Below, in pieces: positions 44,780 to 53,131 of a DNA stretch of 64,000 bases; the first letter of the stretch is position 1, and every line of letters begins with the position of its first letter. Under the pieces are notes generated by a model. That model searched no databases. It saw nothing but the letters and a program-made list of their open reading frames with translations, and was not told the DNA's origin. Location of the stretch: NCBI GenBank assembly GCA_015059905.1, contig SUZN01000005.1, forward strand, positions 124,001-188,000. Direction: 5' to 3'. The DNA is from Rikenellaceae bacterium. GTDB lineage: Bacteria > Bacteroidota > Bacteroidia > Bacteroidales > Rikenellaceae. Position numbers and translations under genes: made by a program.

Positions 44780-46525
44780 CTACTCACGACCGAGATAGGT
44801 TTTGTTATACCAACGTATCCAGCCCTCAACATCCTCCCACTCAAGAACACGAATTTTGTGGCGGCGGATGAAATCAACAAAGTAGTCATAAGTGCCATCC
44901 TCAAGTGCCTCGTGTGGCTTACGAACAAGGTGAAGATACTTCATTTGCAGGCGCACTAAATCAACTCGGTATTTAAGTTCATCACTCTCATTTTCAACCG
45001 CTTCGCAAGCCTTGTCAACAAGCTTATTTGCACGCTTCAAAAACTCCTCGCTAAAGATTGGATGGTTCTCCACATAGTAGATATCCAGCACCATATCATC
45101 CTTTAGCTGCTTGTGACAAAGGTTGAAATACTTCTTCACATAAGGGGCTGCCGCACCGTAATATCCACCAATAAAATCATCCACCAGAGCCATTGTATCC
45201 TGCTCGGGATTCCACAGAAGTTTATTCAATACCCAGGTGCGCAAATCGGCAAACGAGCCTCCCGTAGATTGATACTGACCCTCCTCATAAATTCCTATCA
45301 CATTGTGGTCGATAAAGGTCTTGATATTGGGCGCAAGGACATTGAAATTTGGGAATGGCGCGAGGTACTGGCGGAAATTGGTCACATAGTCCCATATAAA
45401 TAGTTTTCCCGCAACATCCTTCCACTTCCTTATATCCTCCATAAATGGCTTGTTGTGGTCGCACTCTGAAAGCGGATGACCGAAGCAACACTCAATGCTA
45501 CACAGGCGTATAACCACATTGTCGCGTGGGGTGATTCCAGTAGGTACACCGCGCGTATATTGGTATGCAAAGGTGGAGATATGCTTGTCGGGGTGGTGCT
45601 CCTTCACTACATCTGCCACCTGATTTACAAACCACAACAGCAGACCCGACTGACCGCCATATCGGTTGGCTATCTCGGTACACTTCTCGCACTGGCAGTA
45701 ATTCTGATTATCATTCTGCGAAAGGCTATACACCCAATAGTTTGGAAACTCCTTGATTACCTGCAACATACCCTTTCGGCAAAGCTCCAGCACATCGGGG
45801 TTTGTAAGGCATAGCTGCGTGTAGGGCTTGCGCTCACCGTCACGCAGACTGAAATACTCTGGGTGAGAATCAAAATATTTGTTTGAGTTTACAAAGTGCT
45901 CAAAAGTATGGCATCGCCAGTAGCCCACTAAATTACCATAATCATTCACCTGCGAGTTCCAGATGGAGTTCACCTTGTTGTGCGCCAGAAAAGCTGCATC
46001 CTGCGCATCGAAGTAATCCATCTGACGAATACCCACAGCGGGCTTCTCTCTATGATTTAGCTCCGAGAACTTCCAACTCTTCGCCTCGGGTACTTTGGTG
46101 CAATCCTTGGTGTACCATCTGATGCCGAACTCACGCTCAAGGAATGTATAAACACCATACATCGTACCGCGCTGCTTACCGCCATATATCCATATGTTTT
46201 TACCCACGTTGCGATAGGTAAAACCCTCATCACCTTCAGCTGGAGACTCCACACCAAGCATCTTGCCATACTTGTCACAGTAACCTACAAAGATATGAGG
46301 CTCATTTTTCTTTACTTCCTTCTCACTCATTATGGGTAACTCTACTCCCGAAATCTGTTTTAGGTAATTCTGAAGCTCTTCGGCAGCACTCTTTTCCGAC
46401 TTCGAAGCATTGTCACACACCACTATCGAGTAGCGACTCTTTCCCGCCGAAAATAGCTTATGCCCTGCAAAAACACTACTTGTCGCAAATAAAAAGAAGG
46501 TTAGTAATAAGAGTAATTTTTTCAT
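44780..46525 (-). CDS. DUF4838 domain protein, secreted, glycoside-hydrolase-like
   Basis: A 581-residue secreted protein; MKKLLLLLTFFLFATSSVFAG is the signal. Residues about 30-130 resemble the N-terminal domain of alpha-glucuronidases/GH20 enzymes (KSEKSAAEELQNYLKQISGVELPI). The central DUF4838 domain has FLEREFGIRWYTKDC, VYSLSQNDNQNYCQCEKC and IRLCSIECCFGHP, with many Cys and aromatic residues. It ends in a helical part. DUF4838 proteins are typical of Bacteroidetes glycan-degradation loci; the activity is unproven. It diverges from a GH43-like gene across the candidate origin region. A TATCTTTG -7 element at 46707-46714 would give a leader of about 175 nt through a heptamer tract. Confidence 0.82.
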   Translation of the reverse strand: MKKLLLLLTFFLFATSSVFAGHKLFSAGKSRYSIVVCDNASKSEKSAAEELQNYLKQISGVELPIMSEKEVKKNEPHIFVGYCDKYGKMLGVESPAEGDEGFTYRNVGKNIWIYGGKQRGTMYGVYTFLEREFGIRWYTKDCTKVPEAKSWKFSELNHREKPAVGIRQMDYFDAQDAAFLAHNKVNSIWNSQVNDYGNLVGYWRCHTFEHFVNSNKYFDSHPEYFSLRDGERKPYTQLCLTNPDVLELCRKGMLQVIKEFPNYWVYSLSQNDNQNYCQCEKCTEIANRYGGQSGLLLWFVNQVADVVKEHHPDKHISTFAYQYTRGVPTGITPRDNVVIRLCSIECCFGHPLSECDHNKPFMEDIRKWKDVAGKLFIWDYVTNFRQYLAPFPNFNVLAPNIKTFIDHNVIGIYEEGQYQSTGGSFADLRTWVLNKLLWNPEQDTMALVDDFIGGYYGAAAPYVKKYFNLCHKQLKDDMVLDIYYVENHPIFSEEFLKRANKLVDKACEAVENESDELKYRVDLVRLQMKYLHLVRKPHEALEDGTYDYFVDFIRRHKIRVLEWEDVEGWIRWYNKTYLGRE

Positions 46526-47250
46526 AATCAATAATGATTTGTTTTTAAGGTTGAATTTTTTATCTCTTTTTTCTATTTGTTTTCTTTTTATATTCCTCCC
46601 CTATATTAGGGAGGAGACCAACGGGCGAAGGGAAAATCTCTTTCATCTTTCATCTTTCATCTTTCATCTTTCATCTTTCATCTTTCATCTTTTCTCTTTG
46701 CTCTCACAAAGATAATACTTCGCGGGGGCGGTTTGCAACTTTTCGGGCGGGAATTTTCGTGCAAGTTATCGACACTATTTTTCTATTGATTTTTACTTTT
46801 TATAAATATTAAATAAAAAAATATAATAATAAGAATAGCTGTTCATAGTGTTTATAAGTTTTTTGAAAAATAATTTCTAACACCTCTCAACATCCTTTCA
46901 ACAAAATTTTTATAACTTCTTAAATTTCTATATCTCAATATTTTATAATCAAAACAAAAGAAAAAAAAATTAAAATTAACACCACATCCTACACACTTAT
47001 CCACATATCAACACCTACTTTTTATCACCAAACAACACCCTGAAAAGGGTTAATAAAAAGTTTTAATTTTGATAACATTTTTTTACTTAAAAATTTGCAA
47101 AATGATAACCCTATTTGTACCATAGCGACTTACGTTTTGACAAGGGTTTCGGGCAAAAATATTTCTTAAAATTTCTCAACACCTTTCATCACGCTTATCA
47201 ACATAATTTTCGTATCTTTGTTTAAGATATTAACACCAAAAACCAACCTT
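46526..47250. other. Candidate chromosomal replication origin (oriC) region
   Basis: A 725-bp gap. 46628-46705 is a CTTTCAT heptamer tract. From about 46738 to 47210 the sequence is very AT-rich and holds several DnaA-box-like 9-mers on the plus strand: TTATCGACA (46766-46774), TTATCCACA (46997-47005, perfect), ATATCAACA (47005-47013), TTATCACCA (47022-47030), TTCTCAACA (47173-47181) and TTATCAACA (47195-47203). The stretch 46800-46980 is almost only A/T and could be the unwinding element. Promoters of both flanking genes lie at the edges. The origin role is inferred. Confidence 0.55.
47213..47220 (+). promoter_or_regulatory. -7 element of GH43-like gene
   Basis: TATCTTTG 31 bp before the start codon; no clear TTTG is found at the proper -33 distance. 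Confidence 0.4.
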
Positions 47251-48243
47251 ATGAAAAAGCTTTTTTCCACTCTCGCAGCTCTTTTGCTTCTTACGCTGCC
47301 CCTCGTGGCAAAACAACAACCCCGTAACCACAGACAAACCAAAGGCGGTTATCTATTTGCACATATGACAAACGACAACTACGCCCGATTGTTCTACTCA
47401 CTCTCGCGTGACGGCATCCATTGGGAGCAGCTCAACGATGGTAAAATTGTGGCACCCAACTACTTCGGTCATCCTACTATAAGTCGCGGCAAGGGAGGAA
47501 TATATTATATGATTTCGCTCACTACAGGCTCCATTCCCCGCCAGCCTGTACTCTTTTATAGCAAGGATTTGGTTGAGTGGAAGGAGCGACCATTGAAGTT
47601 GGAGCACTTCGACGTTAGCGACCAGGGCTACGCAAATGATGTCTATTGCTACGGCGCCCCCAAGATTTTCTACGACAAAAAGAGCCGCCAGTATATCATC
47701 ACCTGGCACGTAGGTCTTACGGGTAAGGATGGCAACGAGAGCGAGTGGATGACAAAACGTACCTTTTATATATTAACCAAGGATTTCAACACCTTCACCA
47801 AGCCTCGCAAGCTCTTCGATTTCACAGGCTCGGATAGCGATATGGCGACCATCGACGTGATAATCAAGGAGCATAAGGGAACCTACTACGCCATCATTAA
47901 GGATGAGCGCTGGCCAAATAAATTCACCCACTGCCCTACGGGTAAGACCATCCGCGTGGCAACATCCAAGAGCCTCACCGAGGGTTGGTCAAACCCAGGC
48001 GTAGCCATCACCCCTTCGTGGCACGAAGCTCCTACTGTCGTACCCTCGCCCGATGGTAAGGAGTGGTACCTCTACACCGAGCGCTACCCTCACCGCTATG
48101 TGATGTATAAGGCTCCCGCGCTCGACAGCCCCCACTGGCAGGAGGTCACCCTCTCCGCGCCCCATATGCGTCACGGCTGGGTTCAACCCCTCTCAGAGAG
48201 AGAATACCGCCACCTAAAAAAATCCTTCCCCAACAAAAAATAA
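47251..48243 (+). CDS. GH43-like five-bladed propeller protein, secreted
   Basis: A 330-residue protein with a signal peptide (MKKLFSTLAALLLLTLPLVAK). The mature part has five-bladed-propeller features: RLFYSLSRDGIHWEQL, PVLFYSKDLVEWKERPL, KIFYDKKSRQYIITWHV and EGWSNPGVAITPSWHEAPTV. This is the pattern of GH43/GH117-like enzymes that act on arabinose- or galactose-containing glycans. Candidate acidic residues are present (NDVYCYGAPKI, SDMATIDV, HEAPTV), but the catalytic triad cannot be assigned with certainty. The ATG at 47251 begins the signal; the open frame extends 11 codons upstream. It has its own terminator. Confidence 0.78.
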   Translation: MKKLFSTLAALLLLTLPLVAKQQPRNHRQTKGGYLFAHMTNDNYARLFYSLSRDGIHWEQLNDGKIVAPNYFGHPTISRGKGGIYYMISLTTGSIPRQPVLFYSKDLVEWKERPLKLEHFDVSDQGYANDVYCYGAPKIFYDKKSRQYIITWHVGLTGKDGNESEWMTKRTFYILTKDFNTFTKPRKLFDFTGSDSDMATIDVIIKEHKGTYYAIIKDERWPNKFTHCPTGKTIRVATSKSLTEGWSNPGVAITPSWHEAPTVVPSPDGKEWYLYTERYPHRYVMYKAPALDSPHWQEVTLSAPHMRHGWVQPLSEREYRHLKKSFPNKK

Positions 48244-48246
48244 AAA

Positions 48247-48280
48247 AGTACCGACTCTGTAAGGCGGGTCGGTACTCTTT
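48247..48280 (+). terminator. Terminator of GH43-like gene
   Basis: Stem AGTACCGAC...GTCGGTACT followed by CTTTG. Confidence 0.7.
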
Positions 48281-48333
48281 GTAATAAATTTTATTAATTT
48301 ACTAAAACTATTATAATTAAACTATAGTTTTCA

Positions 48334-49716
48334 CTAATAAAGACCCTTCAACATCAGGTTGAAGTAGATTGGCTTCAGGGCGTAAACCTTCAGGAGCCAA
48401 GCGACCCACTGCTCCTTCGACATATCGAGCAACGAGAGTGGGAATGTAATCTGTGGTTTCTTGTCGTAGTCGAACTCACACATCAGAACGTGACCGTAGT
48501 CCGTAACGATTGGGCAGGCGGCATAGCCGTTATAATGCGCTTCAGGGGTGCGACCCTCCATCAGCGCGATAAGGTTCTCCACTGCGATAGGCAACTGCTT
48601 GCCTACTGCTGCCGAGGTCTTGCTCGTAGGTATGCCCGCCACATCGCCCAGACTCAAGATATTTGGATATGTCTTGTGAATAAGAGTATGCTTATCAACC
48701 ATCACCCAACCATCTGCAGCCAACTTACCCTCGGTCCAGCTCAAGCCCGACTCACGCACAAAATCGGGGGCGCACTGTGGCACCATAAAGTGCATAAAGT
48801 CGTATGACTCGGTAAATGGAGTATAAGTTTTGTTACCCTCTGCATCTGTCTCCACACGCTCAAAGTAGGCACGTTTTGCCTCGGTGTCGATACCTCTCAA
48901 GCGGCAATTCACATCCACAGGGATGTTGCGCTCGCGGTAAATCTCCTCCAGACGAGGTGTGAAGTGAGGTACATCGTAGAGCTGCTTTGAGGCAGTGTAG
49001 TAGTGCAGGTCGATATTATCCAGCACCTCATTCTTGCGGCAGTTATCCCACGTCAGAAGCGAAATCTTCTTTGGTGCACCGCCACACTTATGCTTTGTAA
49101 ATGTGTCGCAGAATACACCCTTACCGCCCTTCTGGGAAAACTCCTTCATCGCCTTCCACGTCATTTGCGCGCCGCGATGGTCGTAGATTGTGTGGGCATT
49201 ACCCGCGCCAATGGTTTGATAGGTGATACCCTCGATGCGGCTCCAGTCGTACTTCACGCCAGGCGCAACAACGAGAAAATCATAGGCGAGAGTGCCGTTG
49301 TTGGCTGTATCCACCTTGTTCTGTGTGGGGTGGATGAGCGTTGCCTTATCCTTAATCCATTTCACGCCACTTGGCATACAATCCTCCTGTGGCTTCCACA
49401 CATCGTCAGCGCCATAGACACCACCACCAATGAGGGTGAAGCCTGGCTGATAATATTGACGGCTGCTGGGGTCGATGATTGTGATGTCGGGATTTTGCAG
49501 CTTGCGCTTGAGTTGTGCAGCCATAGAGATACCTGCCGCACCACCGCCGATAATGACGATTTTACCCTTTGTACTGCTCTTTGCGGCATAGGCCTTATCT
49601 GTGCCGAGTGCAAAAACAGCACCCGCCGCTGCCATAATCTGAAGGAATTGAGCGCGCGAGATTACGCCTTCGCTCTCTAATTTTTTCATCTGTTTTTCAA
49701 ACTCCGACATCGCCAT
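48334..49716 (-). CDS. FAD-dependent sulfide:quinone oxidoreductase-like protein
   Basis: A 460-residue flavoprotein. The FAD motif KIVIIGGGAAGISMAAQLKR starts near residue 52. Three cysteines stand at the places typical of SQR: DCMPSGV, KHKCGGAPKK (inside the family's KC-GAP motif) and VPQCAPDF. A second dinucleotide-type region (NILSLGDVAGIPTSKTSAAV) and a C-terminal amphipathic end (WVAWLLKVYALKPIYFNLML) suit membrane attachment and quinone access. It would oxidise sulfide and pass electrons to menaquinone. The N-terminus has a Tat-like segment (ISRAQFLQIMAAAGAVFALG) with only one arginine, so export is uncertain. A TAACTTTG -7 box lies at 49776-49783 on the minus strand. Confidence 0.82.
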   Translation of the reverse strand: MAMSEFEKQMKKLESEGVISRAQFLQIMAAAGAVFALGTDKAYAAKSSTKGKIVIIGGGAAGISMAAQLKRKLQNPDITIIDPSSRQYYQPGFTLIGGGVYGADDVWKPQEDCMPSGVKWIKDKATLIHPTQNKVDTANNGTLAYDFLVVAPGVKYDWSRIEGITYQTIGAGNAHTIYDHRGAQMTWKAMKEFSQKGGKGVFCDTFTKHKCGGAPKKISLLTWDNCRKNEVLDNIDLHYYTASKQLYDVPHFTPRLEEIYRERNIPVDVNCRLRGIDTEAKRAYFERVETDAEGNKTYTPFTESYDFMHFMVPQCAPDFVRESGLSWTEGKLAADGWVMVDKHTLIHKTYPNILSLGDVAGIPTSKTSAAVGKQLPIAVENLIALMEGRTPEAHYNGYAACPIVTDYGHVLMCEFDYDKKPQITFPLSLLDMSKEQWVAWLLKVYALKPIYFNLMLKGLY

Positions 49717-50378
49717 AGTATAGTGGAATAAGTGTTATAATGATTGGATATTTGGTTGTTTTTCAATTTCGCAGACAAAGTTACAAATAAAAAACATAAT
49801 GTAAAAAAATAAATCGGAAATAAAGATAAAAATAATATAGAGGTTATCTTTGGCGGCAGGGGGTGAGGAATTTAAGAAAAAATTATCTTTGGAGGTGGCG
49901 GGGGTGGCACACCCATAACGGGTGTTTTATGTTTACTTTATTTGCGCCTTAATTAAAGCGCGATGCCTCCAAAGATATAGGCAAAGCCTGAAAGTATAAA
50001 CCACGTCATTACCCGACACGAACGTAGAGAGTGGCGAAGGTAACGCCGCCATTAAGGCGAGAGCAGAGGGAGCTCGCTCACTATGCCAAGCCGAGGCGGT
50101 GAAAAGCCGCCCTTGCGGTGGATTAATCCTCCAGTAAAATATATAGAACTGCGGTTATGGTTAGTAGAGGATCCCCCTCGCCTTGCTACGCAAGTCGGGG
50201 GATGACGTGTATATATTATGAGATTGCCACGAGCCTACGGCTCTCGCAATGACGCGTTTATATTTCCTCTTTCATCTTTCCCCTTTGCTCTTTCCTCTTT
50301 TATCTTTTATCTTTTCTAACTTAATTTTGAATTTTGAATTTGTTTGTAGTATCTTTGCTATATTATTAAAACTCATTT
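49717..50378. repeat. Composite island of dispersed repeats
   Basis: A 662-bp gap without a gene. After the SQR-like promoter come: a TATCTTTGGAGG palindrome (49884-49977), a GTCATT...GTAGAGAGTGG piece (50003-50050), a CACTATGCC-family repeat (50060-50135, inverted copy of 18895-18960), a GTCATCCCCCGACTTGCG repeat (50167-50209, inverse of 56708-56750), a GAGATTGCCACG...TCTCGCAATGAC piece (50225-50260), a CTTTCAT heptamer tract (50264-50316) and a TTTTGAA array (50323-50342) serving folE. Confidence 0.7.
50326..50357 (+). promoter_or_regulatory. folE promoter using a heptamer -33
   Basis: TTTG from the TTTTGAA array (50326-50329) lies 20 bp from TATCTTTG (50350-50357). Leader about 16 nt. Confidence 0.65.
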
Positions 50379-50984
50379 ATGGAAGCAAACTATACGCGTG
50401 AGGAGCGTTATGACGCTGAGCGCATTGAAAAATTAGCATATCACTATCGTGAAATTCTCTCTCTGCTGGGCGAGGACCCATCTCGTGAGGGACTTATCAA
50501 GACCCCAGAGCGAGTGGCGAAGGCAATGTCGTTCGTCACCAAGGGCTACACCCAAGACCCTGTGGAGATTATCACATCTGCCATCTTCAAGGAGGAGTAT
50601 CAGCAGATGGTGCTGGTGAAGGATATCGAGCTCTTCTCGATGTGTGAGCATCATATGATGCCATTCGTGGGTAAGGCGCACGTTGCCTACATCCCCAACG
50701 GTCGCATCACAGGACTATCGAAGATTGCCCGCGTGGTGGAGTGTTATGCCCGACGCTTGCAGGTGCAGGAGCGTCTGACGGTGCAGATACGTGACTGCAT
50801 ACAGAAGGCTCTCGACCCAATAGGCGTGGCTGTGGTCATCGAGGCAAGCCATATGTGTATGCAGATGCGTGGCGTGGAGAAACTGGGCTCGGCAACAACC
50901 ACATCGGCATTCACAGGCATCTTCCTCAAGGATACACGCACACGCGAGGAGTTCCTGACGCTAATAAGTAACAAATACCGATAA
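50379..50984 (+). CDS. folE: GTP cyclohydrolase I
   Basis: A 201-residue enzyme that converts GTP to 7,8-dihydroneopterin triphosphate, the first step of folate synthesis. The zinc and active-site region reads [20 protein letters not shown], followed by [10 protein letters not shown]. The second zinc cysteine and product-binding part are in [14 protein letters not shown]. It ends with [11 protein letters not shown]. The length is usual for the short bacterial form. An EEP-family lipoprotein follows 19 bp later, probably co-transcribed. Confidence 0.97.
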   Translation: MEANYTREERYDAERIEKLAYHYREILSLLGEDPSREGLIKTPERVAKAMSFVTKGYTQDPVEIITSAIFKEEYQQMVLVKDIELFSMCEHHMMPFVGKAHVAYIPNGRITGLSKIARVVECYARRLQVQERLTVQIRDCIQKALDPIGVAVVIEASHMCMQMRGVEKLGSATTTSAFTGIFLKDTRTREEFLTLISNKYR

Positions 50985-51003
50985 ACAACTAATACTTATA
51001 AAG

Positions 51004-51846
51004 ATGAAAAAACTAATCTATCTGTTAGCCGCATCGTTGGTTATGCTGGCTATGTTCTCGTGCCAGGGCGAGAAGACAAACGCTATCAAGGTTATATCTT
51101 ACAATGTGCGTTGCAGTGGAGGCGATGGCGAGAACCATTGGGACAAGCGCAAGCACGCATCAATCAATATGATTCATGACGAGAAGCCAACAATCTTCGG
51201 CTTGCAGGAGGCTAATCCCGACCAGATGCAGTATCTGGTTGAGAACCTGCCCGAGTATGGTTACATCGGCGTAGGTCGTGAGGATGGCGTAGAATCGGGC
51301 GAGCATATGTCTATCTTCTACCTTAAGGATGAGGTTGAGTTGCTCGATGGCGGCACCTTCTGGCTCTCGGAGACTCCCGAGCAACCATCAAAGGGTTGGG
51401 ATGCGGCGTGCAAGCGCTCTTGCACCTGGACAAAGCTCAAGATGAAATCGACAGGCAAGGAGTTTGTATATATGAACACCCACCTCGACCACGTTGGCGT
51501 GGAGGCACGCAAGCAGGGTCTGGCGCTTATCGTTGAGCGTGCAAACGAGATTGTACCCGAGGGTACTGTATTCCTCACAGCCGATTTCAATGCCCTGACA
51601 ACAAATCCTATCTTCGACGATTTGAAGGCGGTGATGAAGGATGCTCGCGAGGAGGCTCCCGTGACCGACCGTCGTGGCACATACAACGGCTGGAACGCCG
51701 AGAACACCAGCAACCCTAACTGCGTGATTGACCACATCTTCTATCGCGCAGCCGAGGCTCACTCGTTCCGCGTATTGTGCGACAAGAACTACGGTGCGCC
51801 ATACATTTCAGACCACTATCCTGTGGTAATGGAGGCTACCTTCTAA
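51004..51846 (+). CDS. Endonuclease/exonuclease/phosphatase-family lipoprotein
   Basis: A 280-residue lipoprotein (MKKLIYLLAASLVMLAMFSC, lipid Cys20). The EEP fold is clear: VISYNVRC (metal Asn), IFGLQEANPDQM (metal Glu), YMNTHLDHVGVEAR (catalytic His/Asp region), FLTADFNAL (Asp/Asn) and ISDHYPVVM (terminal Asp-His). Surface members of this group in Bacteroidetes may cleave phosphodiesters or nucleic acids; the substrate is not deducible. It is the second gene after folE. Confidence 0.9.
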   Translation: MKKLIYLLAASLVMLAMFSCQGEKTNAIKVISYNVRCSGGDGENHWDKRKHASINMIHDEKPTIFGLQEANPDQMQYLVENLPEYGYIGVGREDGVESGEHMSIFYLKDEVELLDGGTFWLSETPEQPSKGWDAACKRSCTWTKLKMKSTGKEFVYMNTHLDHVGVEARKQGLALIVERANEIVPEGTVFLTADFNALTTNPIFDDLKAVMKDAREEAPVTDRRGTYNGWNAENTSNPNCVIDHIFYRAAEAHSFRVLCDKNYGAPYISDHYPVVMEATF

Positions 51847-51883
51847 AAGTGTGTTACCGTTACAACTTTTATTAGCGGAGTGC

Positions 51884-51973
51884 CAGCCTATGGCATTCGC
51901 CATTATATAAATCTGACCCTCCCCCTAATCCCCCTCCTCAGGAGGGGGACTTTGGTCGCTAACGCTCCGAGGG
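51884..51973 (+). repeat. ~90-bp dispersed repeat, copy 2
   Basis: Matches the minus strand of 16087-16180, including CAGCCTATGGCATTCGCCAT and the perfect CCCCCTCCTCAGGAGGGGG palindrome. It fills the gap before the Mrp gene. Confidence 0.8.
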
Positions 51974-52015
51974 TAGAGACAAGAAAGGTTGATTTACAAA
52001 AAATAAAAGCTAAAA

Positions 52016-53059
52016 ATGCAAGAAAAAGTAAAATCGGTGTTGAAGGGTATTATCCACCCCGAGACACAGCAGAATATTGTCGAGAACGGCGTTGTGGAGC
52101 AGGTAACGGCGCGTGAGGATAAAATCACCGTTGTGTTGTGTTTTCCAAAGAGCCGCGACCCATTTGCCGTGAGGATTAAGTCGCTCGTGGAGCAGATGCT
52201 CAAGGAGCAGTTCCCTCAGGCGGCGGAGAATATTACAGTCGTGATTAAGGAGGGTACGCCCCGTCCGCCACAGCCCAAGCGCGAGAGTACTACCGTCAAG
52301 GTGGGTAAGATTATCGCCGTAGCTTCAGGCAAGGGCGGTGTGGGCAAATCTACTGTGACGGCAAACCTCGCCCTCACACTGCGTAATATGGGTTTCCGTG
52401 TGGGTGTGCTCGATGCCGATATTTATGGTCCTTCACAGCATAAGATGTTCGACCGCGAGGGCTACCTGCCCGATGCTGTGCAGGAGAATGGACAGGACTA
52501 CATCGTGCCCGCCCAGAGTATGGATATCGAGTTGATGTCGATAGGCTTCTTCATCAACCCCGACGATGCGCTTATGTGGCGCGGAGCGATGGCTACAAGC
52601 GCGCTGAAGCAGCTGCTGCACCAGACTATGTGGGGCGGGCTGGACTTCCTGCTTATTGATATGCCCCCAGGCACGGGCGATATCCATCTGACGATGATTT
52701 CGGAGATTAAGCTCGACGGCGCCATTATCGTCTCTACACCACAACAGATAGCCGTTGCTGATGTTGTGCGTGGCGTGGAGATGTTCCGCCACGAGCAGGT
52801 CAATGTACCTGTGCTGGGCGTTGTGGAGAATATGGCGTGGTTCACGCCCAAGGAGCTGCCCGATAACAAGTATTATATCTTCGGTCGCGGCGGTGCCCGC
52901 GCCTATGCCGAGCAGGCGGGCGTACCATTCTTGGGCGATATCCCCATCATCCAATCGATTATGGATGGCGGCGAATGCGGCAAGCCATCAGTAGCCACCG
53001 ACCCCGACGTCGAACACTACTACCGCGAAATCGCCCAGAAAATCATTGCCGCACTGTAA
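52016..53059 (+). CDS. Mrp/NBP35-type iron-sulfur carrier ATPase
   Basis: A 347-residue protein: a DUF59/MIP18-like domain (residues 1-90, [21 protein letters not shown]) followed by a P-loop ATPase ([18 protein letters not shown], then [13 protein letters not shown] and [14 protein letters not shown]). It probably transfers iron-sulfur clusters to apo-enzymes. The CxxC motif that holds the cluster in many homologues is absent where expected: the segment reads [20 protein letters not shown], a variant I recall from other Bacteroidetes. It is a single gene with a shared downstream terminator. Confidence 0.92.
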   Translation: MQEKVKSVLKGIIHPETQQNIVENGVVEQVTAREDKITVVLCFPKSRDPFAVRIKSLVEQMLKEQFPQAAENITVVIKEGTPRPPQPKRESTTVKVGKIIAVASGKGGVGKSTVTANLALTLRNMGFRVGVLDADIYGPSQHKMFDREGYLPDAVQENGQDYIVPAQSMDIELMSIGFFINPDDALMWRGAMATSALKQLLHQTMWGGLDFLLIDMPPGTGDIHLTMISEIKLDGAIIVSTPQQIAVADVVRGVEMFRHEQVNVPVLGVVENMAWFTPKELPDNKYYIFGRGGARAYAEQAGVPFLGDIPIIQSIMDGGECGKPSVATDPDVEHYYREIAQKIIAAL

Positions 53060-53080
53060 TCGCAAATCACCTAACACAAT

Positions 53081-53108
53081 AAAAGGACGAGATATTTCTC
53101 GTCCTTTT
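53081..53108. terminator. Bidirectional terminator
   Basis: Perfect 12-bp stem AAAAGGACGAGA/TCTCGTCCTTTT with a TATT loop between the convergent Mrp and GH76-like genes. Confidence 0.9.
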
Positions 53109-53131
53109 ATTATATAATAGAGAAAACTCAC

